Source: a virus. Taken from it: a stretch of 36,949 nt of DNA. Each line of letters opens with the position of its first letter. Within the stretch, counting starts at the first letter, position 1. Below the pieces are notes generated by a model that ran no database searches, had not been told where the DNA came from, and was given only the letters and a program-made list of their open reading frames with translations. Of the stretch, positions 28,708-36,949 are shown piece after piece. Location: positions 1 through 36,949 of IMG/VR virus record IMGVR_UViG_3300037247_001246; one strand, given 5' to 3'. The translations under genes and the position numbers were made by a program.

Positions 28708-29012
28708 AGGAGGACGGCTACGACTCGCTTGTAGACGCCATCCTCAAACTGACGTTCAGGACCGGCTGGTCGCTCGACGACATCCTGGACCTGGACATCG
28801 AGACCTTCAACGGACTGGTCGAGACGTGTCTCCGGATCGAGTATCTAGAGAAGTCAGAGGCCGCCTGGACGGCGATGATCGCCTCCCAGGGTCGAGAGAA
28901 GGACATGAAGAGGTGGATACGACAGTGGAACGAGATCATCTACGGCTCGGACAGCAAGTCCAAGGATGTAGGAGACCTCGACGCTTTCATTCGAGAGGTA
29001 GGTAGCTTCTAG
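28572..29012 (+). CDS. Tail assembly chaperone extension (T-like), made by -1 frameshift
   Basis: From 28572 the -1 frame codes 146 residues to the TAG at 29010-29012. It has no start codon with a ribosome site. The first 35 residues are an Arg/Gly/Ser-rich linker; the rest (DGYDSLVDAILKLTFRTGWSLDDILDLDIETFNGL) has the helical look of T-type chaperones. The fused product would be about 314 residues. Lambda GT is the model: the extension binds the tape measure and tube. Confidence 0.75.
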   Translation, partial: LPSGDREAEDGRGSATLSRLRSSTRRTDQGGNRARRRREQDSAVVEEDGYDSLVDAILKLTFRTGWSLDDILDLDIETFNGLVETCLRIEYLEKSEAAWTAMIASQGREKDMKRWIRQWNEIIYGSDSKSKDVGDLDAFIREVGSF

Positions 29013-32000
29013 TGGCCATCGACCGCGGCGGACTCCAGTTTCGCATCAGTGTCAGGGACAGCTTCTCGCGAGGGATCCGTCGATTCCGCGAGGAGCTGGT
29101 CCGTGCCCGTCGCTCGTTCCGCGAGTTCCGTAGAGATGTGGAGCGCGCCGGCGCCGGACAATCACAGGTCGCCGGCAGCATCCGTCGCACCCGGGTCGAG
29201 CTGCAGAAGCTCCAGACCGTCCAGTCTCAGTCCGCCGGCACGAGCCGCTCGACCTCCGCCCAGCAGGTCCAGGACGCCCGGCGCATACGACGCGGCATCG
29301 GGCGCGTCGTTTCCGAGCTGAAGAAGCAGAGCGCAGAGCTGTCCCTGATCCGCAAGCAGTGGAACGCGACCGGCAGAGCAGCCCAGAGGGCGGGGCTCGC
29401 GGCACGAAACAGCGCCCGTAGAGGCGCGCGTGGCGTCCGCCGGCTGAATCGAGACCTGAAGACTACCGAGAGCACGGCCAACCGGGTGGCCTTCACGTTC
29501 CGGCGTCTCTTCGGTATCCTCGCGGCCTTCACCATCGCCCGCGAGCTGCTCTCGGGCTTCCGCAACCTCGTCGTCTCTGGCGTGTCCTTCAACACAGAGA
29601 TCGAGCAGAGCCAGCTGGGGCTGGCCGGCATCCTTACGTCGACCTCGAATATCCGAGACGCCCAGGGAGAGCTCGTCAAGGGGGCCCAAGCCTTCGTCCT
29701 GGCGCAGGCCGAGGCCCGCCGGCAACAGGAGCTCCTCCGGACGGATGCCCTCGCCACCACTGCGACCTTCCAGGAGCTCCTGGCTGTCTTCCAGGTCGCG
29801 CTCGGCCCCGGACTAGCCCAAGGACTCCGAGTAGACGAGATCCGCACCCTGTCGGTCTTGGTGTCCCAGGCGGCCTCTGCGATCGGGTTGGCACAAAATC
29901 AACTGTCGGAAGAGATTCGTGCCCTCCTGACGGGCCAGATTCGCGAACGAACGACGCGGATCGCCCAGGTCTTGGCCCTCACGAACGAGGACATCCGGGC
30001 CGCCCGGGAGCAGGGGCAGCTCTTCGAGTTCCTGCAGGAGCGCCTGGCTGGCTTCGACCTCGCCGCCCGCAAGGCGGCCCGGACCATCCCTGGCTTCCTG
30101 GCCAGGATCCGAGATGCCTTCGGTCTCGTCTCTGGGCGCGCCGCGTTGGAGTTCACCGAAGAGGTCGAACGGTCTCTGGAGGGGATCTTCGAGCTTCTGA
30201 CGCAGGAGCTCCAGACGGAGGAGGGTCGCACGATCTTGACCCCGAACCCGGCGGTCGTCGAGGTCTTCCAGGGGATCTTCGACGCGCTGACCAGAATCGT
30301 GCGCGTCGCACGCGACCTGCTCGCACGCACAGGCCTAGAACCCTTCGTGTCCACGGCGCGCCTCCTGTCGCGCGTGCTGGAGATCATCGGCATCTTGCTA
30401 GTCGACATCGGTATCGGAGCAGCCCGAGCCTTTGCCCAGGTCCAAGCTGTGCTCGGTCCGATCCTGTCCATCATCTCAGCTATCCTGGGATCGAGTAGCG
30501 ACGTCAGTAGCGCGTTCAACGAGGTCGTCGCAACGCTGGCACAGATTGTCACCCTCATCGCTGCCGTCCGCATCGCCACGCTCGCCTGGGCCGGTGCCGT
30601 TGCACTTGTTCGAGGCGGCCTTGCCTTCATCGCGACTCTTCGTGCGCTCATCTCTGCGACCAAGGCGATCGAGGGTGGTTTCCTGGCCATCAACTCAACG
30701 CTGCTTGTTCTCCGCGCCAACGGCTTGGCAGCTGCTGCAACCCTTGTTGCTCTTCCCGCCATACTAGCCGGCATCGTTGCTCTCGTCTTCCGCCTTTCAG
30801 AGGAAGCGGCCGGCGTGAGTCTGAAGTTCGAGACCATCGTCAAGATCATCGGGGTGCTGCTGCAGACCGCATTGGAGAACGTCGTCACCTCGTTCCAGGT
30901 CAGCTTCAATGCTGTGCTGATCGTGGTGAACAAAGTCTTCTCTGTGATCACAGTCGGCTTGTCCAAGCTCCTTGATGTCGCATCCACTGTTGCTGGAGTC
31001 TTCAGCCCTGAACTATCAGGCAAGATTGCTGCTGCTGCAGTCGATCTGGAGTTCGCAGCCGTCGGCTTCACACGTGCTGCAGCTGGCTTCGGTAAAGAGG
31101 TCGATGAAGGAGTCGCGAACCTAGCAAGCACTGGCGAGAAGTTCACCAAGGCATTGAATGATGTTCTCTCGGGTGCTGGTGCAGACCGCACATTGGGAGA
31201 GTTCATTACGGATTTCAGCCAGGATGTCTCCGCAGCGATCTCCAACTTCTTTGGTGCCGTCCAGAAGAGCACCAAGGACGCCCAGGATGCTGCCGACCAG
31301 GCAGACTTCGTTGGCCGGTCGCGTGCACTGACCGAGGAAGACCGGAAGCGCACGCTGCAGCTCCAGCAGCAGGCAGATTTGCTACAACTCCAAGCTGCCG
31401 GACAAGCACGTCTGCTCCAACTGACTCAAGCCGGAGTCTCCTCGGCCGAACTGAATGCACAGAGACTGCGTAACACTATCAATCTGGAGCAAGAACGTGC
31501 TCAGCAACGTATCGCCAATCTCGACGTAGAGATTGCTAAAACGAAAAAGGCAGCTGATGCTGAACAAAAGGGTTCAGTCCTGCGGAATAGTCTGCTGGAA
31601 CGGGCCGCTCTCTTAGAAGCACAGAAGGCTGCCCAGGTCGGTCTGACCAATACCAACTTGGAGCTGCAGCGCGAGAAACTAGAGTTGCTGGAGGAACGTG
31701 CTCGTGGATTGATCGACGAGGGCCTCGGCAGAGGATTGCTGAACTTCGTGGATCAGTTCGGTAACGCCTTCGAAGCTGGTGTCAAGATCGCCGAAGGACT
31801 CGTCAACAGGCTTGCCACTTTTCTCACGACTGTGCTCACTGACTTCCTGACAGCGATGTTCGATCCGGAGAACAAGACCGCCTTCAAGGAACGTCTTGGT
31901 CTGTTCTTGCAGGACATCGGGCGATTGATCATCGATCAGCTCGTCAAGCTCTTGATCGCGACCGCCATCGCCAAGGCCTTCGGCGTGCCGCTGCCAGGAG

Positions 32001-32512
32001 ATTCTACACCTCCGCCCTCCATTGATCTCGCGGAGGGTGGATCGGTTCCCGGCACTGGACCGCGCGTCACTCCACCCCCAGGAGTTGCTCGATCAGATAC
32101 CGTGCCCGCCTTGCTGACACCGAAAGAGTTCGTCCACCCAGTCTCCGCCGTCAAGAACTACGGCCTGGAGGTCATGGAGTCGATCCGCAAGGGACTCATC
32201 AACCCAGCGGCGCTCAAGGCTTTGGCCGGCGTCGGCAAGATGCGCAGTCTGCGCGCGGTCGCACATCGAGGACCAGGCTTCCGGGAGGGCGGACTCGTCA
32301 GTGATCAGCTCAGCATCGCGAACGAGCTCGCTGCGACCGCTGATACTGCCGAAGACACAGCCGCGGGTCAGCCCTCGCAGGCCTTTCTTGTCGCGAATGA
32401 TCAACTGATGGACACCCTGCTCGCCGGCGGAAAGAGATCCTTCCGTCGTTATTTGCGCGACAACGCCCAGGATTTCGACGGGATTTTGCGAGGAGGTCGC
32501 ACAGGTGGCTAA
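29012..32512 (+). CDS. Tail tape measure protein
   Basis: The protein has 1166 residues and starts with a GTG that overlaps the preceding TAG. The N-terminal 130 residues are basic coiled coil (RRFREELVRARRSFREFRRD). Several hydrophobic segments follow (RLFGILAAFTIARELLSGF; EIIGILLVDIGIGAARAFAQV; VTLIAAVRIATLAWAGAVALV), then a long coiled coil near 770-870 and a Pro-rich C-terminus. This layout is typical. By the usual rule of 1.5 angstrom per residue the tail would be about 175 nm long. Its last 8 nt overlap the HNH gene. Confidence 0.9.
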   Translation: MAIDRGGLQFRISVRDSFSRGIRRFREELVRARRSFREFRRDVERAGAGQSQVAGSIRRTRVELQKLQTVQSQSAGTSRSTSAQQVQDARRIRRGIGRVVSELKKQSAELSLIRKQWNATGRAAQRAGLAARNSARRGARGVRRLNRDLKTTESTANRVAFTFRRLFGILAAFTIARELLSGFRNLVVSGVSFNTEIEQSQLGLAGILTSTSNIRDAQGELVKGAQAFVLAQAEARRQQELLRTDALATTATFQELLAVFQVALGPGLAQGLRVDEIRTLSVLVSQAASAIGLAQNQLSEEIRALLTGQIRERTTRIAQVLALTNEDIRAAREQGQLFEFLQERLAGFDLAARKAARTIPGFLARIRDAFGLVSGRAALEFTEEVERSLEGIFELLTQELQTEEGRTILTPNPAVVEVFQGIFDALTRIVRVARDLLARTGLEPFVSTARLLSRVLEIIGILLVDIGIGAARAFAQVQAVLGPILSIISAILGSSSDVSSAFNEVVATLAQIVTLIAAVRIATLAWAGAVALVRGGLAFIATLRALISATKAIEGGFLAINSTLLVLRANGLAAAATLVALPAILAGIVALVFRLSEEAAGVSLKFETIVKIIGVLLQTALENVVTSFQVSFNAVLIVVNKVFSVITVGLSKLLDVASTVAGVFSPELSGKIAAAAVDLEFAAVGFTRAAAGFGKEVDEGVANLASTGEKFTKALNDVLSGAGADRTLGEFITDFSQDVSAAISNFFGAVQKSTKDAQDAADQADFVGRSRALTEEDRKRTLQLQQQADLLQLQAAGQARLLQLTQAGVSSAELNAQRLRNTINLEQERAQQRIANLDVEIAKTKKAADAEQKGSVLRNSLLERAALLEAQKAAQVGLTNTNLELQREKLELLEERARGLIDEGLGRGLLNFVDQFGNAFEAGVKIAEGLVNRLATFLTTVLTDFLTAMFDPENKTAFKERLGLFLQDIGRLIIDQLVKLLIATAIAKAFGVPLPGDSTPPPSIDLAEGGSVPGTGPRVTPPPGVARSDTVPALLTPKEFVHPVSAVKNYGLEVMESIRKGLINPAALKALAGVGKMRSLRAVAHRGPGFREGGLVSDQLSIANELAATADTAEDTAAGQPSQAFLVANDQLMDTLLAGGKRSFRRYLRDNAQDFDGILRGGRTGG

Positions 32513-32963
32513 GGTATACTGTTTCAATGTGAAGCGTTTTTGGTCAAAAACGAAACGAGTCGGTGTCTGTCTGGAATGGCAAGCTGGCCGCACTGTTGAC
32601 GGATACGGACGGTTCCACTACCAAGGAAAAATGGAGCTTGCACATCGAATAGCATGGGCTCTTACTCATGGCAGCATGCCTATTCTGAATGTTTGTCACA
32701 GCTGCGATAATCCTGCATGTGTAGAGCCAGCTCATCTCTTCGAGGGATCACAAAAAGACAACATCGCAGATGCTGTGAACAAAGATCGCATGTCGCATGC
32801 TGTGCGACGCAATCACAAGACTATAGATTGGTCAGAAGTTCACCAGATTAGACAACTCTACGCAGCAGGAGGCGTGACACAGGCGCAACTCGCTTCTAGC
32901 TTTGGTGTATCCCAACCTCAAATCAGTCGTATTGTGCGAGAGCGCCGTTGGAGTTTCTCATGA
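32505..32963 (+). CDS. HNH homing endonuclease with C-terminal helix-turn-helix
   Basis: The protein has 152 residues, starting at a GTG with AGGAGG 8 nt upstream. It shows K-R-F-W-S-K, G-Y-G-R-F, A-H-R-I-A-W, and the site C64-H65-x-C67-DNPAC72-x-x-P-x-H77-L, the HNH_3 pattern. Residues 108-150 form a helix-turn-helix (VTQAQLASSFGVSQPQISRIV) for site recognition. The base composition is visibly more AT-rich than in the neighbours, a sign of recent entry. It starts inside the tape measure end and stops by ATGA overlap, so it keeps the operon coupling. Confidence 0.9.
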   Translation: MAKVYCFNVKRFWSKTKRVGVCLEWQAGRTVDGYGRFHYQGKMELAHRIAWALTHGSMPILNVCHSCDNPACVEPAHLFEGSQKDNIADAVNKDRMSHAVRRNHKTIDWSEVHQIRQLYAAGGVTQAQLASSFGVSQPQISRIVRERRWSFS

Positions 32964-33997
32964 CACTCAGATTCGTTGAAGGCTTCGAGGTCGATCGCTC
33001 GACAGGCTATCACGCTCGAAAGTATGCTTCCGCATCGTCCATGGATACCTATGGCACGGGGCGACTGCACGGCTTCGCACTCACCACCTCTAGCGCGAAC
33101 TGGACGACACGGTCGCTGGGATCACAGAATACCTGGACGATCGGCATCGGGATGCTGCACTTCAACGCGACTGTATCAGCCTCCACGACGCCACAGATCA
33201 TCATCCGCCGTGGCGTGAATGAGCAACTCCGATTGGAGTTCGAGAAGGGTGTTGGCAACACGTTTCATTTCAAGGTCATGCGCGGATCTACGTCGCTTGG
33301 CGTGACGTCCGATTTCACAGCCCTCAACTGGCACTACTTCGAGTTCGAGGTCACGATCGATCCGGTCAATGGCGCCTTCGAGTTCCGTGAGAATGGACTT
33401 GTCGATCTCATCGACGCCGGCCCCGTCAACACGGCTGACGACGGCGTAGCAGGCGCGGATGTGTTCGATTGGCAGATCAACAACAGCAACTTCCGAGTAG
33501 ACGACATCTACATCCTGGATGACCAAGGTTCCATCAACAACACCTTCCTCGGCGACTCCGTGGTCGAGGGTCGTCTACCGACAGGCGATGGCTTCTTGAG
33601 TCAATGGACCCCCGTAGATCCAGCAGGTGCACACTGGGCCAACCTTGATGATGCTGCAGCTTTTCCAGAGCCGGGAACGACCTCCAACAACTCGATCATC
33701 GAAACCTCGACGATCAGCAACATCGATCTCCTTACATTCAGTGCACTGACTTTCATCACCGGTCAGATTCACGTCGTGCAGCTCATGGCCCACGCTAAGC
33801 TAGACGTAGCCGGCACACGAACAGCTCGACATAAAATCCGTTCTGGAGGTTCAAACTTCGATGGATCCTCGTTCGTAGTCAACTCCACGGCCTTCCAGAC
33901 CTTCTTCGATCTTGTTGAGACTGATCCCAACACAGGGGTCAAGTGGACGATCGCGAACCTCAATGCCGCCGAGTTCGGCGTAGAGTTGGTGAGCTGA
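32960..33997 (+). CDS. Tail-associated jellyroll-like protein (paralogue 1)
   Basis: The protein has 345 residues. The ATG at 32960 overlaps the HNH stop as ATGA. It is beta-rich throughout: L-R-F-V-E-G-F at the start, then a concanavalin-like core with EQLRLEF, F-K-V-M-R-G-S-T-S-L-G, W-H-Y-F-E-F-E-V-T-I-D-P-V-N-G-A-F-E, and F-R-V-D-D-I-Y-I-L-D-D. The same order appears in the next gene, so they are tandem paralogues. Such proteins line the tail shaft or tip, or bind surface sugars. ATG overlaps the next gene by TGATG. Confidence 0.65.
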   Translation: MTLRFVEGFEVDRSTGYHARKYASASSMDTYGTGRLHGFALTTSSANWTTRSLGSQNTWTIGIGMLHFNATVSASTTPQIIIRRGVNEQLRLEFEKGVGNTFHFKVMRGSTSLGVTSDFTALNWHYFEFEVTIDPVNGAFEFRENGLVDLIDAGPVNTADDGVAGADVFDWQINNSNFRVDDIYILDDQGSINNTFLGDSVVEGRLPTGDGFLSQWTPVDPAGAHWANLDDAAAFPEPGTTSNNSIIETSTISNIDLLTFSALTFITGQIHVVQLMAHAKLDVAGTRTARHKIRSGGSNFDGSSFVVNSTAFQTFFDLVETDPNTGVKWTIANLNAAEFGVELVS

Positions 33998-35022
33998 TGG
34001 CACTCCTATTCGTAGACGATTTCACAAGCTGGCGTCCTCAGAGTGGTGGCAACGATCAGAGCCTACGCAAGTGGGGCAACGTCACCAACATCACAGGCTC
34101 TCAGGCAGGATTCGAGTTCGGACTCGGAACGAACATCACCAACGGCACCATGACCTCGGTCGATCTTGGATCGAAGCTGACCTGGATCATGCAGTTTGCG
34201 ATTTCCTTTTCAAGCAATATCTCAGCTTCCACCGATGCCCACATCATCTGGTTGGAGGGCGACGTCGAGCAGCTTCGCCTTCAGGTCCGACGCAAAACCT
34301 TTGCGAGTAGTTCCTTCCTAGACGGTTCGCAATACTTCCTCGATGTGAAACGTGGCTCAACCACGATCGGAACGGTCGGGCCTTTCTGGGCAACGCGCTA
34401 CAACTTCTTCGAGATCAAAATCACATTTGATCCCGTGGTCGGAGCCTTCGAGATAAGACACGCTGTTGACGCCAGTGGAACTTCTAAGGTCAACTCCACC
34501 TATGCTTCTTTGCTGTCCGTAAGTGCGGTCAACACGACCGATACCGGCGGAGCCAACGCTAGTAAGTTCCAGCTCCAGGCGTTCACCAGCACCAATGTTG
34601 CCTGGGACCACCTCGTGGTCAAGGATGACTCTGGATCGTTCAACAACGGCTTCTACACCCGTCCCGCCCTGGTCTACGACCAGACGCCCGTGGCCGACGG
34701 CGTGCAGTCTGATTGGACACTCGTTGGCGGACTCTTGAAAGACGTGCTTGACGATAACCAAATCACCAGAGATGATGACAGCGACCGCATTCAGTCGGAT
34801 GTTCCAGGAGATATTTCACTCATCGGGCCTGGCTTGAGAGGTCCGCCTGTGGTTGTTGGTCCGTTCGAGCTCCCACTGAACGCTGTCGTTCACGGAGTCA
34901 TCCTGGAATCACTCATGGCCATGGGAGTGGAGGCACCCGCAACGTGCGTCACGTCTATCGCAATCTCGCAGATACCCGAGCCTTCAGCCCAGCTCATCTG
35001 CTCTCAGGCACGACGCTCTTGA
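33997..35022 (+). CDS. Tail-associated jellyroll-like protein (paralogue 2, C-terminus frameshifted)
   Basis: This 341-residue protein as read shares with its neighbour L-F-V-D-D-F, EQLRLQV, D-V-K-R-G-S-T-T-I-G, F-F-E-I-K-I-T-F-D-P-V-V-G-A-F-E and D-H-L-V-V-K-D-D-S-G-S. After about residue 312 the frame loses all likeness to paralogue 1 and ends RRS. The matching C-terminus is found in the -1 frame up to 35120. A one-base loss near 34928-34933 explains it, or a sequencing error. The repaired protein would be about 374 residues. Confidence 0.65.
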   Translation: MALLFVDDFTSWRPQSGGNDQSLRKWGNVTNITGSQAGFEFGLGTNITNGTMTSVDLGSKLTWIMQFAISFSSNISASTDAHIIWLEGDVEQLRLQVRRKTFASSSFLDGSQYFLDVKRGSTTIGTVGPFWATRYNFFEIKITFDPVVGAFEIRHAVDASGTSKVNSTYASLLSVSAVNTTDTGGANASKFQLQAFTSTNVAWDHLVVKDDSGSFNNGFYTRPALVYDQTPVADGVQSDWTLVGGLLKDVLDDNQITRDDDSDRIQSDVPGDISLIGPGLRGPPVVVGPFELPLNAVVHGVILESLMAMGVEAPATCVTSIAISQIPEPSAQLICSQARRS

Positions 35023-35120
35023 TAGAAACCGACATCTTCGAGCAGAACCCCATCTCTGTCGCAGCCTGGACAGCCCAAGAACTGTTCGATGCACAGTTTG
35101 GATACGAGCTGCAGTCCTAA
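34931..35120 (+). pseudogene. Displaced C-terminus of paralogue 2 in the -1 frame
   Basis: The frame GGTRNVRHVYRNLADTRAF and, later, ETDIFEQNPISVAAWTAQEL ends FGYELQS. It aligns with GTRTARHKIR, V-E-T-D-P-N-T-G-V-K-W-T-I-A-N-L-N-A-A-E-F-G-V-E-L-V-S of paralogue 1. No start codon with a ribosome site opens it, so it must be part of the gene before it. Confidence 0.65.
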
Positions 35121-35123
35121 GCT

Positions 35124-36806
35124 ATGGTTGCTGTTGACGTCACCCGCTATCCGTTTGAGACTCTAGCTCAGGCTATACCTACGGCCTTAGCAAGTCGTTT
35201 CACGAGCATGGCGATTGCCGAAGCCAATGCCGCTGATGACGCCGACGCCACCGTCGCGGTCACTCGCTACAGCTTCGAGACTCTAGCCGTTCAACTACCT
35301 TCAGTGGCTGCTGTCCCTCGCTTCACCAGCATGGCAATCGCTGAAGCCAATGCCGCTGATGACGCCGATGCCACCGTCGCGGTCACTCGTTACAGCTTCG
35401 AGACTCTGGCCCTTCAGGTATCACTTGCCCATGTCCCTCGCTTCACCAGCATGGCGATTGCCGAAGCCAATGCCGCTGATGACGCCGACGCCACCGTCGC
35501 GGTCACTCGCTCCAGTTTCGAAGTGCTCGCACCTCGATTCATCCAACTTGCGAGCACAGCCTTGCCTGGTGGACTCACTGAATACTTCGCCAACAACTGG
35601 GCCAACTCGGTCGAGATCGAGACCACCTATCGCACCGATATCACCAGAGGGGCGCAGTCTGTGGCCGAGGACCGGGTGCAGGTATGGGAGCGACCAGAGC
35701 GTGTGGTCAAGATGCGCTGGACAGAGATCGGTCCAGACGAGAAACAGAATCTAGAACGGCTTCTGACTCAGCTCCGACGCATGCAGGCGGAGCAGTGGGT
35801 AGTGCCTATCTATCCTGATCATCCTTGCGTCACAGAGGATGCTGCTTCAGGACAACCGATCATCAAGGCTGACGTCTCTCGCGGGCGCTTCTTCACCAAC
35901 ACACGAGTCCTCGTCGTGCCGATTCAGTGCGATGGTGACACGCAGCTGCCGGACGGCACGGGTCAGTTTCACTTCTCATCGATCGCGACGAAGGTCTCTG
36001 ATGAAGAGATCGTGTTGGCCGACGACCTCTCCTTCCCCGTGACTGCAAACATGGCGGTGATCATTCCGATGATCGTGGTGCACCCGAAGCTGCAGATCGA
36101 GATCAAGCAGCACCACAGCAGACTCTGGGATGTTACGTTGGAGTTCGAAGAAGTCAAAGGCACGACCACTCTTCCACCACTGCAGGATGATCAGCCTGAC
36201 AACTTCGATCAGTATCGCGGTATTCCGATCCTTCGCTCCCGACACAACTACAAGAATCCCTTGTCTATCGAACTGTTTCACGAGGGTGAGTTCGTCGACA
36301 TCGGACGCAGCAAGGCTGTGCATCTTCGCGGCGAGTTCGCTCGCGTTAAGCATCCACTGAAGTTCATCGAGAATCGTGAGATCGGCTGGGACTACATCAG
36401 CTTCTTCGATTCTCGACGTGGACGCTTACGCGCATTCTGGTTCATAGATCAAGAAGACATCTTCCGCATCGTCGACCTCACCTCGACGTTCATCGACATC
36501 GATCCGATCGGAGACTTCGCAGACTTTAACTTGGACATGGAGTTCTTCGGGTTCGAGATGAAGGACGGCACGGATTTCGTTCGTGAGATCACCACAATCC
36601 AATCCGTCGCTGGAGTCTTTAGGCTCACTGTGGCCGACACCCTACCCGCTCTAGATCCCAACGACGTCAAGTTGGCTGGCCGCGCCCATCTTACCCGCAT
36701 GCTCAAGGACTCTCTCATTGAAAAATGGCGACACTTCGATCTCGTCGAGTTGTCGATCCCGGTGATCAGTCTTCTTGAGGAGAAAAACGTAGATCTCACC
36801 CCATGA
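35124..36806 (+). CDS. Tail tip/baseplate-type protein with N-terminal repeats
   Basis: The product has 560 residues; no clear ribosome site precedes the ATG at 35124, which lies 3 nt after the upstream stop. Residues 1-140 consist of about 3.3 repeats of 40-41 residues (RFTSMAIAEANAADDADATV...TRYSFETLA). The rest is beta-rich: KMRWTEIGPDEKQNLERLL, then R-E-I-G-W-D-Y-I-S-F-F-D-S-R-R-G-R-L-R-A-F-W near 445, as in distal tail or hub-type proteins seen downstream of tape measures. The final gene overlaps by ATGA. The exact role is not certain. Confidence 0.6.
   Translation: MVAVDVTRYPFETLAQAIPTALASRFTSMAIAEANAADDADATVAVTRYSFETLAVQLPSVAAVPRFTSMAIAEANAADDADATVAVTRYSFETLALQVSLAHVPRFTSMAIAEANAADDADATVAVTRSSFEVLAPRFIQLASTALPGGLTEYFANNWANSVEIETTYRTDITRGAQSVAEDRVQVWERPERVVKMRWTEIGPDEKQNLERLLTQLRRMQAEQWVVPIYPDHPCVTEDAASGQPIIKADVSRGRFFTNTRVLVVPIQCDGDTQLPDGTGQFHFSSIATKVSDEEIVLADDLSFPVTANMAVIIPMIVVHPKLQIEIKQHHSRLWDVTLEFEEVKGTTTLPPLQDDQPDNFDQYRGIPILRSRHNYKNPLSIELFHEGEFVDIGRSKAVHLRGEFARVKHPLKFIENREIGWDYISFFDSRRGRLRAFWFIDQEDIFRIVDLTSTFIDIDPIGDFADFNLDMEFFGFEMKDGTDFVREITTIQSVAGVFRLTVADTLPALDPNDVKLAGRAHLTRMLKDSLIEKWRHFDLVELSIPVISLLEEKNVDLTP
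35196..35537 (+). repeat. In-frame tandem repeats of 123 and 120 bp
   Basis: Units begin at 35196, 35319 and 35439 (CGxTTCACxAGCATGGC...), spaced 41 and 40 codons. Most positions of the first 80 bp are equal, while the 10-12 residues after FETLA differ between units. A partial unit precedes at about 35127. Confidence 0.85.
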
Positions 36807-36949
36807 CACAAGCCATAGACAGACCAGAGAAGGGACTCTTTCATCGAGTCACGTTCCGCTTCGGAAATCCCGAGATCATCGTGCGCCTCACGAACTGGGA
36901 GTCCGATCAAGGTTTCTTCGTGTCGTTGCCGACCATGGACATCGAAGTG
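36803..36949 (+). CDS. Partial tail protein gene (runs off the window)
   Basis: The first 49 residues (MTQAIDRPEKGLFHRVTFRFG...) are seen before the window ends. The gene is joined by ATGA overlap to the preceding tail gene. The strand pattern and place fit another minor tail or hub gene, but the fragment is too short to name. Confidence 0.6.
   Translation, partial: MTQAIDRPEKGLFHRVTFRFGNPEIIVRLTNWESDQGFFVSLPTMDIEV

Noticed and set aside
29899-31353. 484-codon minus-strand ORF opposite the tape measure
   Set aside because: The Ala/Ser/Arg/Thr-rich product is typical of an antisense shadow frame, with no ribosome site at its start.

Overview
The window is a piece of a tailed double-stranded DNA phage genome (Caudoviricetes, siphovirus-type) and not ordinary bacterial chromosome. 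The base composition is GC-rich by eye. Genes are densely packed, many joined by ATGA or TGATG overlaps. The window carries a complete replication module followed by head and tail morphogenesis genes in the usual order. The head genes resemble the lambda type (XkdF-like protease with nested scaffold, decoration protein, gpE-like capsid), and the tail chaperones use a lambda-type GGGAAAC slippery site. The host cannot be read from the sequence. A lipobox protease and good Shine-Dalgarno sites point to a bacterium. No integrase, repressor, lysis gene, tRNA or terminase was recognised, so the genome continues outside the window.

Layout: (1) 225-2728, minus strand: seven small early-type genes ending in a strong terminator at 167-206. 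(2) 2729-3454: a 0.7 kb non-coding divergent region packed with direct and inverted repeats; it is the best candidate for a replication origin or master control region. (3) 3455-7279, plus strand: fifteen small, mostly uncharacterised genes in a translationally coupled chain. (4) 7281-17893, plus strand: replication, with a primase-helicase (AEP + SF3), a Cas4/RecB-like Fe-S nuclease fused to extra domains, a coiled-coil protein, an SF2 helicase, an SSB-like protein and a family A DNA polymerase. (5) 17894-18176: a gap with several stable inverted repeats and a perfect terminator, possibly a non-coding RNA. (6) 18177-20581, plus strand: a lipoprotein trypsin-like protease, a DUF6899-like protein, two nucleotide-metabolism genes and a RuvC-like resolvase. 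(7) 20541-22530, minus strand: an HK97 gp10-like protein and the portal, in an inverted block whose 3' end overlaps the resolvase gene. (8) 22672-36949, plus strand: head protease/scaffold, decoration, capsid, connector and tail-completion proteins, tail tube, two tail chaperones by -1 frameshift, tape measure, an inserted HNH endonuclease, two paralogous jellyroll-like tail proteins (the second frameshifted), a repeat-bearing tail protein and the start of another tail gene.

The replication set looks nearly self-sufficient: the primase-helicase opens and primes, PolA copies, the SSB-like protein coats single strands, and the Cas4-like nuclease, SF2 helicase and RuvC-like enzyme process recombination intermediates before packaging. 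The most unusual items are the inverted-repeat array at 3148-3334, the structured gap at 17.9-18.1 kb, the phage-encoded lipoprotein protease, the 53-nt compound hairpin behind the capsid gene, the inverted portal block, and a recurring TATACT box in several intergenic gaps. All functional names rest on motif recognition by eye; no database search was possible.
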